A stretch of 64,000 bases of DNA from Evansella caseinilytica (GCF_900107275.1 NZ_FNPI01000001.1:744001-808000), one strand, 5' to 3'. Counted from the stretch's first letter, positions 20,671 through 31,269 are shown. A program made the numbers and translations. Notes: generated by a model from the sequence alone, not told the origin.

Positions 20671-22407
20671 TTAAGTCAACTGCTGTTCGGCAAACTCGCG
20701 ATAGAGCTCATGAGATTGAACAAGCTCCTGGTGGGTGCCGACTCCGGTGATTTGCCCTTTATCGATAAAAATGATTTTATCGGCGTTGACAATCGTCGAT
20801 AATCGGTGGGCGATGACAAACGTGGTGCGTCCTTCCATCAGGCGCGTCAACGCCTGCTGCACGATCCCTTCCGATTGACTGTCGAGGCTGGCGGTGGCTT
20901 CATCCATCATTAAGATTTTCGGATCGCGCAAGAATGCCCGAGCGATGGCAATCCGTTGGCGCTGCCCGCCGGAAAGCTTGACGCCGCGCTCGCCGACCTC
21001 GGTATCGAGCCCGTTCGGAAACTCCTGAATAAATTGATCGGCGTACGCCATTTTTGCCACTTCCCAAAGACGTTCATCATCAATGTCATCGCGATCTTCC
21101 AATCCATAGCACAAATTTTCCCGGATGGTCCCCACCATCATTGGACTGTCCTGTGACACATAGCCGATTTGCTTTCGCCAGGAATGCATCGACAGCGTTT
21201 TTATCGAAGTGTCACCGATGATAATATCGCCTGAGGTCGGCTCGTAAAAGCGTTCAAGCAGGCCGAACATCGTTGTTTTCCCGCCGCCGCTCGGACCGGC
21301 AAAGGCCACCATTGTTCCCGGCTGAACATCAAAGGTGACGTTTTGGATGATGGGCTCATCCGCATGATAGGAAAAAGAGACATTTTTTACATGAATCGCC
21401 TTGTTCGAAATATCGATGTCCATTCCTTCCTGGCCAGCCTCTTCCTCTACTTCCAAGATCTCAATAATCCGTTCCGTTGCTCCCTTTGCCTTTTGCAACT
21501 GGGTGAAAAACATTGTGAACGACGTAATTGGAAAAATAATTTGGAATAAATAGAGCAGGAATGCCACAAGGGAACCGGTTGTCATCGAGCCGTCTGCAAC
21601 GCGAATCCCGCCGTAGCCGATGATGATCACGATGACGACCATCACCACAAGATACATGAGCGGTGCAATCAGGGCAAAAATTCGTCCTTCTCGCAACCCA
21701 TAGAACAACAGCTTGCTGATGCCTTCCGCTCCTTTTTTTTCTTCCGTTGCTTCCGCGTTCGAGGCTTTCATCAGGCGGACTTCGCTTACCGTTTGCTGGA
21801 CGTTTCCAATAAAGCTTGCCGTTTCATCCTGCAGACCGCGGGAAATTTTCGACATTCTCGCACCAAGAGGCACCATCACAATCACTGTGATCGGAACGGC
21901 AATAAACATTAACAATGTCATTTTCCAGTCCATAATAAACAAGATAATGACTGCGCCGATGATGGAAATGATGCCGCCGATGAATTGCGGGAAATGCTGG
22001 GAAATTAAATCCTTAACAATTCCTGTATCATTGACAACACGGCTTGCGGTTTCTCCGCTCTTGTTTTTATCAAAGTAGTTCACCGGCAGCCGCAATAGCT
22101 TCAACCACATTCGTTCCCGCAGCCGGGCAACGATTTTTTGCCCGACATACGTCAGGGCATACATGGAAAAGCCATCGAGGACAGCCTGTAAAATAAACAC
22201 GACGATGATAACGGCAATGAGCAGCGTATTGAGCGATTCCATCGAAAAGCCGTCCACCATTTCCCGGGTGAGCAGCGGGATTGATAATCCTACGAGCGTT
22301 GTAATCAGACTTCCAATAAGTCCAATCGCCAGGGCGACCTTCGGTATTTTTGTTGATAAAATCAGTGAAAAAAACGGCTTCAGTGTTGTTTGCTGTTGTT
22401 TTTCCAT
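20671..22407 (-). CDS. bmrA: ABC multidrug exporter, BmrA type
   Basis: 578-residue half-transporter: six TM helices (residues about 20-300), then one ATP-binding domain with Walker A GPSGGGKTT, signature LSGGQRQRIAIARA, Walker B ILMMDEATASLD and the H-loop IAHRLST. The N-terminal LKPFFSLI...LIGSLITTLVGLSIPLLT segment and overall length match B. subtilis BmrA, a homodimeric multidrug exporter. ATG at 22407 follows AAAGGAG; the open frame runs 36 codons further upstream without a ribosome site. Transcribed alone with its own terminator. Confidence 0.92.
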   Translation of the reverse strand: MEKQQQTTLKPFFSLILSTKIPKVALAIGLIGSLITTLVGLSIPLLTREMVDGFSMESLNTLLIAVIIVVFILQAVLDGFSMYALTYVGQKIVARLRERMWLKLLRLPVNYFDKNKSGETASRVVNDTGIVKDLISQHFPQFIGGIISIIGAVIILFIMDWKMTLLMFIAVPITVIVMVPLGARMSKISRGLQDETASFIGNVQQTVSEVRLMKASNAEATEEKKGAEGISKLLFYGLREGRIFALIAPLMYLVVMVVIVIIIGYGGIRVADGSMTTGSLVAFLLYLFQIIFPITSFTMFFTQLQKAKGATERIIEILEVEEEAGQEGMDIDISNKAIHVKNVSFSYHADEPIIQNVTFDVQPGTMVAFAGPSGGGKTTMFGLLERFYEPTSGDIIIGDTSIKTLSMHSWRKQIGYVSQDSPMMVGTIRENLCYGLEDRDDIDDERLWEVAKMAYADQFIQEFPNGLDTEVGERGVKLSGGQRQRIAIARAFLRDPKILMMDEATASLDSQSEGIVQQALTRLMEGRTTFVIAHRLSTIVNADKIIFIDKGQITGVGTHQELVQSHELYREFAEQQLT

Positions 22408-22580
22408 AACAAGACTCCTTTCAAAAATGCTGGCTAAATTTCTAACATTATTTACGATAAAGCCTTCCGTAAGGTAACTGTCAATACTTCGTTTTGCAGA
22501 AAAAATGTGTTGCAATTATATTTCCCCGGAACGCCTTCACGGAAGCGTTCCAAGGAAATTAGACAATGGAGGAAGAGGAT

Positions 22581-22724
22581 GTTTCCAAAGTCCGGGAAAC
22601 AAAGCCAGCAAATGTCTTCATTGCATGTCTCTGCGCTCCTTCTCCTTACATGCGCAGGATGAACGTTCCGCGGCTCGGTTCTGCCGCGCCTTGAGCTTTC
22701 TTGTCCGTAGGATGTCCTTTATGA
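22581..22724. repeat. Family A repeat overlapping the UvrA-like stop codon
   Basis: Diverged full copy: GTTTCCAAAG at one end, GTCCGGGAAACA, a TCTGCCGCGCCTTGAGCTTTC segment, and CTTTATGACC at the other end. The last codons and stop of the UvrA-like gene (22719) lie inside it. Confidence 0.72.
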
Positions 22725-25193
22725 CCACATACTTTCATTTAGAAACGAACCTGTGTGGGACTCTTTCACACCGGCGATTTGCTCCGGTGTTCCTTGGGCG
22801 ACTACTTGTCCGCCGTTCTCGCCGCCTTCAGGACCAATATCGATAACCCAGTCGGAGGCACGTACGACCTCTAATGAATGCTCGACGGTGATCACGGTAT
22901 TTCCCGCGTCCACGAGGCGGTTTAGAAGGTGCAAAAGATTGTTGATATCGCTTGGATGCAGTCCGGTTGTGGGTTCATCCAGGAGATACAACGTATGATC
23001 CGCTGTTTGCTTGTACAACTCCTTTGCCAATTTCAATCGCTGCCCTTCGCCGCCGGATAGCGTTGTGACAGACTGCCCCCAGTTCAAGTAGCCGAGTCCG
23101 ACTTCACTTAATAGTCCGATGATGGAACTGATTTTTTTCACTTCCTGAAATAACGGCCGGCTTTCATCAATCGTCATGTCGAGAATCGAAGAGATCGTTT
23201 TTCCTTTATAGGTGATGTCGAGAATGAAGTCTTTAAAGCGCCTGCCTCGACAAACTGGGCAAATCACCTCCACGTCAGGCAAAAAATGCATGTTTGTCGT
23301 CACAAAACCGAGCCCTTGGCAATGCTCGCATCGTCCACCTGGAGTGTTGAAGGAAAAATCCTTTGCCTTCAGCTTCTTTTCCTTGGCCTCGGGAAGCGCG
23401 GCAAACAGGCTGCGGATGTGTGTGAAAGCGTCTGAATACGTTGCAATGTTAGAGCGCTGCATTCTTGTCAGCGGTGTTTGATCAACCACGATTAACGTTT
23501 CGACCGTCTCCCGCCCGCTGATTTTTTCACAGCCATCCACCTTCCCCTTGAAGCCTGCCGCAAGAACGTCGAACACGAGGGTTGACTTCCCGGAGCCGGA
23601 AACACCGGAGACGGAGATAAACGATCCGAGCGGGAAGGAGACGGTAACGTTTTTCAAATTATGTTTTGTTACGTGATGGACGGTTAAATGGTTCCCGTTT
23701 CCGCTTCTTCTTTTAGGAACGGCGGTTGGCGCTTTTTTCAAAAATGCTCCCGTTATTGACTGCTCCTGTGCCATTAATTGCTGAACCGTTCCTTCCCCGA
23801 CAACGGTACCGCCGTATTTACCGGCACCCGGGCCAATATCAATAATATGGTCTGCTCCCCTCATCATTTCCTCATCATGCTCAATGACGAGGACGGTATT
23901 TCCTAAATCCCGAAGCTCTTTCATCACTTGTAACAATCCATGCGTATCTTTCGGATGAAGTCCCGCTGTAGGTTCATCGAGAATGTACAGAACGCCTGTT
24001 AATCCAGAGCCTAAAATCGTCGCTAAACGTAAACGCTGGGCCTCGCCGCCGGAAAGGGTGATCGTTTGCCGATCGAGTGACAGATAACCTAACCCAACCC
24101 GGATAATTCGTGTCAGTTTTGTTTTCAGGTCGTGCAACAGTGGCTCCACCACATGGAGGTTGTCGGCTGATACGTTTTGCTGGAGCTTATCGAGCCATGG
24201 GAGGATGTCATGAAGGGACCATGTGGTGACGCTTGTAATCGGCGTACCGGCTACCAGCACTTGGCGACTTTGCTTGTTCAACCGCTCTCCGTGACAGTCG
24301 GGGCATTGCTTGGAGAAAAAAAAGTCGGCTTCTCCTGATTGACCGGCTTTTTCCTTATATCTTCGCCAAATTCCTGTGACAACTCCTTCAAACTTCCCTT
24401 GGCTCACTGTTTTTGGCGGTTTCTTGTCTGGAAAACGGGCGGCAAATTGGGCGCTTTCCACCCCGTAGTAAAGAAGCTCTCTTTGGACGCTGTTCAACTC
24501 TTTCAGCGGAACAGCGGGATCAAGGCTGATTCCGTAGTAATCGGCTGCCGCCTGTAATATCGCCAGTTGATAATCTCGGTACTGGCCTTTCCAAATCGTC
24601 ACACCGTCCTCCTTCAAGCTTAGATCCTCCTGGAAAACGAAGGAAAGGTCAAGCTCTGAGACAGTTCCGAGACCGTCGCATGTTGGACAGGCACCTTCCG
24701 GTTTGTTAAAGGAAAAATGACTGCGGGTTAATTTTTCAAAACGCTGGCGGCAATGGGAGCAGTCAATAAACTGTTTGAACCCGCTGTCTTCCCCGTATTG
24801 TTCTTTGTCTAGGCGAGGAGGAAGATGTTTTTGGCAATGGGGACACTGCTGTTCTCCCAGCTTTTCATAAATTACCCGCAAGTACGTGTACATATCGGTA
24901 ATTGTGCCGACTGTGGAACGAGGATTTCGATTCGTAATGTGCTGACCGATGCTGATCGATGGTGACAGGCCGGTAATGGAATCGACTTTTGGTTTGCTCA
25001 CTGCATCGGTCGTCATCCCCATCGACTCCATGTATTGCCGCTGACATTCCCGCTGCAGCGTGTCGAGGGCGAGCGTCGACTTCCCGGAACCGGATGGCCC
25101 TGTAAGTAAAACAAGTTTGTTTTTCGGAATCGAAAGGGAAATATTTTTTAAATTATGCTCACGTGCTCCATTGATTTCGATGGCATGCTTCAA
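22719..25193 (-). CDS. UvrA-like ABC ATPase (UvrA2/drug-resistance type)
   Basis: 824 residues, shorter than canonical UvrA (about 940-960). Two ABC ATPase halves (Walker A GPSGSGKSTLALD and GVSGSGKSTLVFD; signatures LSGGEAQRLRLATI and LSGGEGQRLKLAKEL) and zinc-type pairs CPHC, CPTC, CEHC, CPVC. The reduced size suggests loss of the UvrB-binding region, as in UvrA2 paralogues linked to antibiotic self-protection. TTG start at 25193 has AAAGGAGGG 6 nt upstream; the frame extends to 25238 without one. The final residues are encoded by a family A repeat end. Transcribed alone. Confidence 0.9.
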   Translation of the reverse strand: MKHAIEINGAREHNLKNISLSIPKNKLVLLTGPSGSGKSTLALDTLQRECQRQYMESMGMTTDAVSKPKVDSITGLSPSISIGQHITNRNPRSTVGTITDMYTYLRVIYEKLGEQQCPHCQKHLPPRLDKEQYGEDSGFKQFIDCSHCRQRFEKLTRSHFSFNKPEGACPTCDGLGTVSELDLSFVFQEDLSLKEDGVTIWKGQYRDYQLAILQAAADYYGISLDPAVPLKELNSVQRELLYYGVESAQFAARFPDKKPPKTVSQGKFEGVVTGIWRRYKEKAGQSGEADFFFSKQCPDCHGERLNKQSRQVLVAGTPITSVTTWSLHDILPWLDKLQQNVSADNLHVVEPLLHDLKTKLTRIIRVGLGYLSLDRQTITLSGGEAQRLRLATILGSGLTGVLYILDEPTAGLHPKDTHGLLQVMKELRDLGNTVLVIEHDEEMMRGADHIIDIGPGAGKYGGTVVGEGTVQQLMAQEQSITGAFLKKAPTAVPKRRSGNGNHLTVHHVTKHNLKNVTVSFPLGSFISVSGVSGSGKSTLVFDVLAAGFKGKVDGCEKISGRETVETLIVVDQTPLTRMQRSNIATYSDAFTHIRSLFAALPEAKEKKLKAKDFSFNTPGGRCEHCQGLGFVTTNMHFLPDVEVICPVCRGRRFKDFILDITYKGKTISSILDMTIDESRPLFQEVKKISSIIGLLSEVGLGYLNWGQSVTTLSGGEGQRLKLAKELYKQTADHTLYLLDEPTTGLHPSDINNLLHLLNRLVDAGNTVITVEHSLEVVRASDWVIDIGPEGGENGGQVVAQGTPEQIAGVKESHTGSFLNESMWS

Positions 25194-25238
25194 GCGAAAC
25201 CCTCCTTTATTTTTTGTTACTACTAAATGATACAACAT

Positions 25239-25613
25239 TCATGCAAGTGCTAAGGTTTGATGATTTATCATCTGAAACATAAGTGAAAATCCGACCACAT
25301 TACTTTAAGGTTTTGCAACAATGTTTTTCGGGTTGTGTTCAGAAAGAAGGGCATAACAGTAAATAGGTTTGCTCACATATGCAGTCTGACTGTACTTCAT
25401 CTAGTAACCGCAGATGCAAGTCATGAGCGTAGTTAGGCGGCATTGAGAATAAAGATATTTTGCGTTGCCCTCATAGGATTTAGACAACAGCAGAATGGGG
25501 TTGCAGCGAGGGAAACCATTGCCTTTGTGAACACGTCCTTAAGTAAACAAGTAATAAAATTTTCTCGATTAACAGGAACACAGATTTTTATGAAGAAGTT
25601 ATTGTAGTGGGCT
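25239..25613. other. Gene-free stretch with a decayed repeat
   Basis: From about 25337 (GTGTTCAGAAAG) to about 25540 (CCATTGCCTTTGTGAACACG) the ends resemble family A/B termini, but the interior is too diverged to assign. No ORF. Confidence 0.4.
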
Positions 25614-25832
25614 GTTCAAAAGGGTGTTTTTTCCCTTTTGAGACACCCTCGAAGCAATGAGTGAAGCCGCTGCATCTTTTCAAAAGCGTGATAGGAGTGA
25701 TTTTTTCCTATCGAGCGTGCAGCGATGAGCAAAGCTACGATGCCTTTCCCATCGAGTTGTCTCGACGGATAGTTATCGAAGCTGTGCTTGCAGAGGAAGA
25801 GACAAGCACGGAGCCATTGCTCAATATTTTTT
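25614..25832. repeat. Family B repeat, subfamily B'
   Basis: Starts GTTCAAAAGGG with a hairpin ending TTTTGAGACACCC, then GAAGCAATGAGTGAAGCCGC, a TAGGAGTG...TTCCTATCGAGCGTGCAGCG segment and GTTGTCTCGACGGAT...GCTGTGCTTGCAGAGGAAGAG. Nearly identical to 37023-37205. Confidence 0.85.
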
Positions 25833-25996
25833 AAAATAGTTTTGGCTTTTGACAAAGCCCCTTCAAATTGCAGTGAATTGCAGGTCAAAAATGAAAGCGC
25901 TGCAAGAAAATTAATCGGCCAGTATGACATCAGATCAATCCAGGGCAGATCTAATGTCGTGTCACAGCAGGCTATGGACAATCGAGGAGGAATGAG

Positions 25997-28333
25997 ATGA
26001 GAACCTATCACATCAAGGTGAACAACCCTAAAAAGGATATCTGCCCTGCTCCCTTGCAAGTCCAGGCAACGAATCCAGCAGGGGAGACATTGAGCTTCAC
26101 CAACTATTATGCGGAAAAAAACGGCCGTCCTTTTTTCGGTATTTGCGGCGAATTCCACTTCAGCCGCTATCGCAAGGAACAATGGGAAGATGAAATCATA
26201 AAAATGAAGCTGGCCGGGGTGAATATCATCCCGACGTACGTATTTTGGAACCATCATGAAGAGGTGCAAGGGAGCTTTGAGTGGGAAGGGAATAAAAATC
26301 TTCGTCACTTTGTTGAATTATGTGCAGAGCATCAAATCTTTGTCATACTGCGCATCGGCCCGTTTGCTCATGGAGAAGCGAGAAATGGCGGGATTCCAGA
26401 CTGGCTGTTTGGGCGTCCATTTGAGCTGCGGGCCAACAATGAACAGTATTTACGTTATGTCGAAGTATTTTATCGTGAAATTGCCAATCAAATAAACGGT
26501 CTGCTTTTTAAGGAAGGCGGACCAATTATCGGTGCACAAATTGAAAACGAATACGGTCATGCAGGAGCTCCATGGGAATTGACAACAGGAACAGCGCAAG
26601 AGTGGGTGCCGGCCGGCAGTGGTGGAGCAGACCACATGAAAGCATTAAAAGAACTGGCGCAAAGCGTTGGCATTCATACGCCCCTTTATACGGCAACGGG
26701 ATGGGGGGGAGCGTCGGCGCCGTCTGATGATGTTCTTCCATTATGGGGAGGCTACGCGTTTTGGCCATGGATTTTTTACGATGATGTCAAGGAGCATCCC
26801 GCGACACAGGAATATATTTTCAGAGATTTTCACAACAATGAATCTTCAATTGAAGGGTATACACCGGCATATCTTCCTGAGAGCCTTCCTTATGCCTGCT
26901 GTGAAATGGGCGGGGGAATGACTGTTTTTTATCAGTACCGCTTTAAGCTGCCGTATGAAAGTGTGGATGCGCTGGCAGCGGTGAAGGTGGCAGGAGGCTG
27001 CAACTTTGTCGGCTATTATGTGTTCCATGGCGGCTCTAATCCAAAGGGGAAACGAACGCCGTTTTTAAATGAAACGGCGACGCCGAAAATATCTTATGAT
27101 TACCAGGCGCCGATCGGGGAATTCGGTCAGTTGCGCGACTCCTACAAGCGCTTAAAGCGCCAGCACTATTTTTACAAGGATCGGGAGGCAACGTTCAGCT
27201 TAATGAAAACCATTCTTCCAGAAGGTGCGGAGCAATTGGAACCAACCGATGTCGACACGCTGCGCTATGCGGTGAGAGCGGATGGAGATGCAGGGTATAT
27301 TTTTATGAATAACTATCAGGACCATGTAGAAACAAAGGATAAAAAGGATTTTTCCATTGCTGTAGATCTCAAAGAGGAAACAGTGACGTTTCCGAGAAAA
27401 GGAGGGCTAAGTTTAGCAAAAGATGAGGCTTGCATATTGCCGTTTAATTTAAACCTGGGCGGATGTTTGCTCAAAAGTGCGACAACTCAGTATATGTGCA
27501 GCCTTCAGCATGAGGACGAAACCTACTATTTCTTCTTTTCTCCGAAAAAGATGAAGGGCGAATATGCAATTAGTGCAGCTGGGCTTGCCGCTGTTGAAAC
27601 AGATCGGGGAGAAGTTGAAAAAGCGGGCAACGAATGGCTTGTGACAACAGACTCAAAGCCTTGTCATCTGACACAGCTTACTTTAACGAGTGGCAAAAAG
27701 CTTTATCTCTGTACCTTGACACATGAGGAATCGTTGGACTTTTGGCAATGTTCGATAAAAGGCAAGCAGATTGTCCTGCTAACAAACAGCGCTCTTCTTA
27801 TTGACGAGGAACGAATCCGTTTTGAGTGTGAAGACATTTCAAATTTGTCTGTAAGCAGCTTTCCGGCATTAGACAACATCCTGTCTGACTCAGCACTTGC
27901 TGAAAAAAGGAGCAAGCGAAAGGGATTGTTTCAAGAATATGATTTTTCCCAAGAGCAGCAGCCGGTTGACTTTGAAATACATTGGGTGAGTGATGCGAAA
28001 GCGGACATTCGCATTCTCGCCCATGCGTTCAGAGGCGCGAAGGAGCTGTTGCTGTCGGTTGAGTATGAGGGGGATATCGGTTACGCTTTTATTGACGGGG
28101 AGCTTATTCATGATAACTTCTGCAATAACGCAACATGGCAAATAGGGTTAAAAAGCCATGAAACAGCGATCGTTGAAAAAGGCATGTATCTGTATATCTC
28201 ACCACTGAAAACAGACAGTTATGTGAAAACGGACTCGCCGATGGCAGCAAGAACAGAGGTCGTGAATAAACAAGTAGCAAAAATTCATTCGATAAATATA
28301 ACCGCGGTAAAGGAAATCGCGATACCGTTTTAA
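25997..28333 (+). CDS. GH35 beta-galactosidase family enzyme
   Basis: 778 residues. The N-terminal TIM barrel has the GH35 hallmarks GEFHFSRYRKEQWEDEI, YVFWNHHEE, RIGPFAHGEARNGG and the acid/base Glu185 in QIENEYG. The nucleophile is probably the Glu in PYACCEMGGGM. C-terminal beta-sandwich domains follow. No signal peptide, so cytoplasmic. ATG at 25997 has GGAGG 6 nt upstream. GH35 enzymes release terminal beta-galactosyl (sometimes glucosaminyl) residues. The next gene encodes an exported beta-helix protein, suggesting polysaccharide processing outside and galactoside cleavage inside, but no transporter is adjacent. Confidence 0.9.
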   Translation: MRTYHIKVNNPKKDICPAPLQVQATNPAGETLSFTNYYAEKNGRPFFGICGEFHFSRYRKEQWEDEIIKMKLAGVNIIPTYVFWNHHEEVQGSFEWEGNKNLRHFVELCAEHQIFVILRIGPFAHGEARNGGIPDWLFGRPFELRANNEQYLRYVEVFYREIANQINGLLFKEGGPIIGAQIENEYGHAGAPWELTTGTAQEWVPAGSGGADHMKALKELAQSVGIHTPLYTATGWGGASAPSDDVLPLWGGYAFWPWIFYDDVKEHPATQEYIFRDFHNNESSIEGYTPAYLPESLPYACCEMGGGMTVFYQYRFKLPYESVDALAAVKVAGGCNFVGYYVFHGGSNPKGKRTPFLNETATPKISYDYQAPIGEFGQLRDSYKRLKRQHYFYKDREATFSLMKTILPEGAEQLEPTDVDTLRYAVRADGDAGYIFMNNYQDHVETKDKKDFSIAVDLKEETVTFPRKGGLSLAKDEACILPFNLNLGGCLLKSATTQYMCSLQHEDETYYFFFSPKKMKGEYAISAAGLAAVETDRGEVEKAGNEWLVTTDSKPCHLTQLTLTSGKKLYLCTLTHEESLDFWQCSIKGKQIVLLTNSALLIDEERIRFECEDISNLSVSSFPALDNILSDSALAEKRSKRKGLFQEYDFSQEQQPVDFEIHWVSDAKADIRILAHAFRGAKELLLSVEYEGDIGYAFIDGELIHDNFCNNATWQIGLKSHETAIVEKGMYLYISPLKTDSYVKTDSPMAARTEVVNKQVAKIHSINITAVKEIAIPF

Positions 28334-28472
28334 GCACGGTATTCAGAGTACTTAAATTAAGGGGCACTTAACCGATTCAATGACCAAATCGGCGCTCCTG
28401 GAATCGTTTTCTATAAATGGATATTGTATAACTGTGATAGCCGTTCATTTTAAATAGAGAAGAGGATTGCAT

Positions 28473-29888
28473 ATGAGGGCGTTGTATTTTATTTTGTCAG
28501 CAGGCATTTTGGCTTCTGTTTTCATTGCTTTGGCTTTCTATAAGACAGGAGTGGAAGGAGCAGAACCGACAAGCTTCTTATATGTTTCGCCAAATGGAAA
28601 TGATCAAAATGAAGGAACGAAAGAAAAGCCGTTTCGGACACTGGCACATGCCGCAGAAGAGGCTGTCGCTGGCATAACAGTGATGATTCGAGAAGGCACG
28701 TATCACGAAATGCTCGCTGTGAAGCACAGCGGGTCGGCCGAAAAGCCTGTCACGTTTCAAAACTATGAAAATGAAAAGGTCGTCATCAGCGGAGAAGCTG
28801 TTAGTGACGCAGAATATGAAACACCGCTCATTTATATTCACAATCAACAGTACATCATAATCAGTGGTCTAACGATTCAAGACCTTTCCGTTTCATCGGA
28901 AGAAGCAACCGCGATGGGGATTTATGTTTCAGGCTCCAGCAGCCATATTACGATTAAAAACAATCACGTCCGGGATATAAAAACAACGGCCGATGAAGGC
29001 AATGCCCACGGAATTGCAGTCTATGGAACCGACAGCATGAAAGATATTAAGATCGAGGACAATACGGTTGAAAAGCTGACGCTCGGAGCGAGTGAAGCGG
29101 TTGTGCTGAACGGAAACATTGACGGTTTCACGATCAGCGGCAATGTGGTCCGTGACAATAACAACATCGGCATCGATCTGATTGGATATGAAGGGACTGC
29201 GGAGCAAAACGATTATGTGCGCAACGGTGTCGTAGAAAATAATACGGTTTATCAAAACTCGACATATGGAAATCCTGCGTATGGGGATGATTACTCGGCA
29301 GGAGGAATATATGTCGATGGGGGACAAAGTATTGAAATTAGGAACAATACAGTCTACGGCAACGATATCGGTATTGAAGCAACATCTGAACATAAAGGGA
29401 AATACGCCGTTGACATTCAAATAACCGACAATACAGTGTATGAGAACACTTATGCCGGCATTTCGATTGGCGGATACGACAAAGAACGCGGAGGTACCAT
29501 CGATTCTGTCATTGCGCACAATATTGTTTATCGCAATGATACGAAAGGACTTGGTGGCGGGCAAATCCTGCTGCAGTATGATACAAAAAATAACAAAATT
29601 GAAAAGAATATCATAACAGCAAGTGATTCGCGCATTTTTATTGCAAATTATTTTACGAAAAACGAAGAAAATAGAGTGAATCATAACGTTTACCATAAGG
29701 AAGTCGATAACGACGGCATATGGATTTGGAAAAAGAATAAATATGACTCGTTCTCGTCGTATCAAACTGCAACAAACCAAGATCAAGACGGCATTTATGT
29801 CGATCCGATATACCGGGACGAGAAGTCCTATGACTTTACATTAGATCCAGATTCACCAGCCCGACCTGTTATTGAGGAAGAGAAATAA
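28473..29888 (+). CDS. Exported right-handed beta-helix protein (pectate-lyase-like, DUF1565 type)
   Basis: 471 residues. N-terminal hydrophobic segment (about 4-24; signal peptide or anchor, likely cut near VEGAEP), then the YVSPNGNDQNEGTKEKPF motif common to DUF1565 and PL9-type proteins, then many parallel beta-helix coils with repeated NNTVYxN / DNTVYEN / NNHVRD steps up to about residue 400. It probably binds or cleaves an acidic polysaccharide at the cell surface. The catalytic residues cannot be fixed, so lyase activity is only inferred. ATG at 28473 follows AGAAGAGGA by 6 nt. Confidence 0.82.
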   Translation: MRALYFILSAGILASVFIALAFYKTGVEGAEPTSFLYVSPNGNDQNEGTKEKPFRTLAHAAEEAVAGITVMIREGTYHEMLAVKHSGSAEKPVTFQNYENEKVVISGEAVSDAEYETPLIYIHNQQYIIISGLTIQDLSVSSEEATAMGIYVSGSSSHITIKNNHVRDIKTTADEGNAHGIAVYGTDSMKDIKIEDNTVEKLTLGASEAVVLNGNIDGFTISGNVVRDNNNIGIDLIGYEGTAEQNDYVRNGVVENNTVYQNSTYGNPAYGDDYSAGGIYVDGGQSIEIRNNTVYGNDIGIEATSEHKGKYAVDIQITDNTVYENTYAGISIGGYDKERGGTIDSVIAHNIVYRNDTKGLGGGQILLQYDTKNNKIEKNIITASDSRIFIANYFTKNEENRVNHNVYHKEVDNDGIWIWKKNKYDSFSSYQTATNQDQDGIYVDPIYRDEKSYDFTLDPDSPARPVIEEEK

Positions 29889-30012
29889 AAAACAGCACAA
29901 CATTAATGTTGGATAAATTTTGCGCTTCCCTCATTGTTTACTGTTGAATGTATTCACGGAGTGACAATATGTGATGAAGATAAGCTAAGTGCAGTTATTG
30001 CTTGTGAAAGAT

Positions 30013-30037
30013 GTTAAGGGGGGGAGTCCCCCTTCTT
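30013..30037. terminator. Possible hairpin terminator
   Basis: AAGGGGGGGAGTCCCCCTT hairpin between the convergent beta-helix and DUF2262 genes. The T-rich stretch is on the plus side. Confidence 0.4.
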
Positions 30038-30042
30038 TCGTT

Positions 30043-30855
30043 TTAACCGGCAATATCAGCCGATTCGAACGTGCCACTTTGATGACCGCAAACGATGATA
30101 GAATGCCCCCAGAACATATCGCCGTCATGAAAAAATACTTCAAAGTCGCCTTCGGGATATACGCTGATACTGCTGAATTCCATGAGTTTAACGAACATCT
30201 CCTTGGTAATCTTGTCAAACTCCGGTTCCTCTTTATCCTGTAGCCAGTCGTTTGCCAGTTCGACTAGTTCATCCGCTGCAAATGCCCGAATCTTGGTATC
30301 CCACTTCGCCTGATGCTGAAACAGGTTGCGAGCGGTTTCCAGCGAAGCCTTCATCTGCCGCTCGTCGTCCTCCCAGTTAAAATAGAGCTTCCCTTCCTGC
30401 CCTGTCCAAGTGATGTTCTTTTCGTATAGCTTAACCGCCTTGTCTAGCTCAAAGATGCCTAAAATCTCATCCTTATAATATACCGGCTTCAATGATTCTT
30501 GCAAAATACGTTGTAATTCGGCATCCTGATAGGCAGTATCCACAACCTTGACCAGCATCAAAGTCTGTTCTCCCTTGCGAACATGCAGTTTGACAACCGC
30601 ATTCGCCTCCAAAATAGCTCTCATTTTTTTCCATGCGTCATCATCGGCGAGCCATTCCAGCTGCCGCTCTTCCTGAACGACAGATTTGCTGCCGCTGAGC
30701 TCTTTCCAGGCAATCAACGTAATGGAGGCATTCCACATTTTATCGCCGCCTCCCCTTCCCGCGCTTGTCCCTGCTGCCCCGGTGACCGCCGCTATCTCAA
30801 TGACTTCATTTTTAAACCGGTTTTCAAACAATTGAATTTGTCTTGCTCTTCCCAT
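30043..30855 (-). CDS. DUF2262 domain protein
   Basis: 270-residue soluble protein. The C-terminal half (about 160-265, KWDTKIRAFAADELVELAND and FEVFFHDGDMFWGHSIIV) matches the DUF2262 domain, whose function is unknown; the N-terminal half holds another small alpha/beta module with a Gly-rich insertion (GTSAGRGGGDK). Excellent ribosome site AGGAGGAGG before the ATG. In Firmicutes such proteins often appear near polymorphic-toxin genes and may act as immunity-type proteins; this is weak inference. A fragment related to its C-terminus is found at 34870-34930. Confidence 0.75.
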   Translation of the reverse strand: MGRARQIQLFENRFKNEVIEIAAVTGAAGTSAGRGGGDKMWNASITLIAWKELSGSKSVVQEERQLEWLADDDAWKKMRAILEANAVVKLHVRKGEQTLMLVKVVDTAYQDAELQRILQESLKPVYYKDEILGIFELDKAVKLYEKNITWTGQEGKLYFNWEDDERQMKASLETARNLFQHQAKWDTKIRAFAADELVELANDWLQDKEEPEFDKITKEMFVKLMEFSSISVYPEGDFEVFFHDGDMFWGHSIIVCGHQSGTFESADIAG

Positions 30856-31079
30856 ATTACCCTCCTCCTGACTTAATTAACTAGTTCTACGGATTGTCTC
30901 AGTGCACACGTTGCTGTTCAAACGCAACTTGATTACCACCGAAATATGTGACTCTTTCTTTAAGCTCCAATATTTTCATCGATTTCTCATTCATCCGGCT
31001 TTTTCCCGTTTTTGTACGACCATGGTCAAGTATTGCTTCTAGCTTAATACGCTTGCTGACGCATTGTCTAATCTTGTAT

Positions 31080-31269
31080 GTTCAAAAAGAACGTTTTTTA
31101 TCTTTTTGAACATACACGATGCAATGAGTGAAGCCGATGCACTTTTGTTATGCCGGCTATGAGTGGTGTTCTCGGAACCAAGATGGTGACATTTCGCCGT
31201 TGCCCATAGGACGTGGCCAGAACTTAGGAGGAATTGGGCGCATCGAGCAGAACCATTGCCTTTCTAAAC
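31080..31269. repeat. Family B repeat
   Basis: Starts with a GTTCAAAAAG...CTTTTTGAAC terminal hairpin, then GATGCAATGAGTGAAGCCGATGC, GACATTTCGCCGTTGCCCATAG and CATCGAGC-GAACCATTGCC, ending TTTCTAAAC. Close to the 3' half of 37216-37508. Confidence 0.85.

Noticed and set aside
25616-26308. 230-codon minus-strand frame
   Set aside because: Spans a family B repeat and the antisense start of the GH35 gene; no ribosome site.
28929-29786. 285-codon open frame antisense to the beta-helix gene
   Set aside because: Shadow of the repetitive coding strand; no ribosome site, composition not protein-like.
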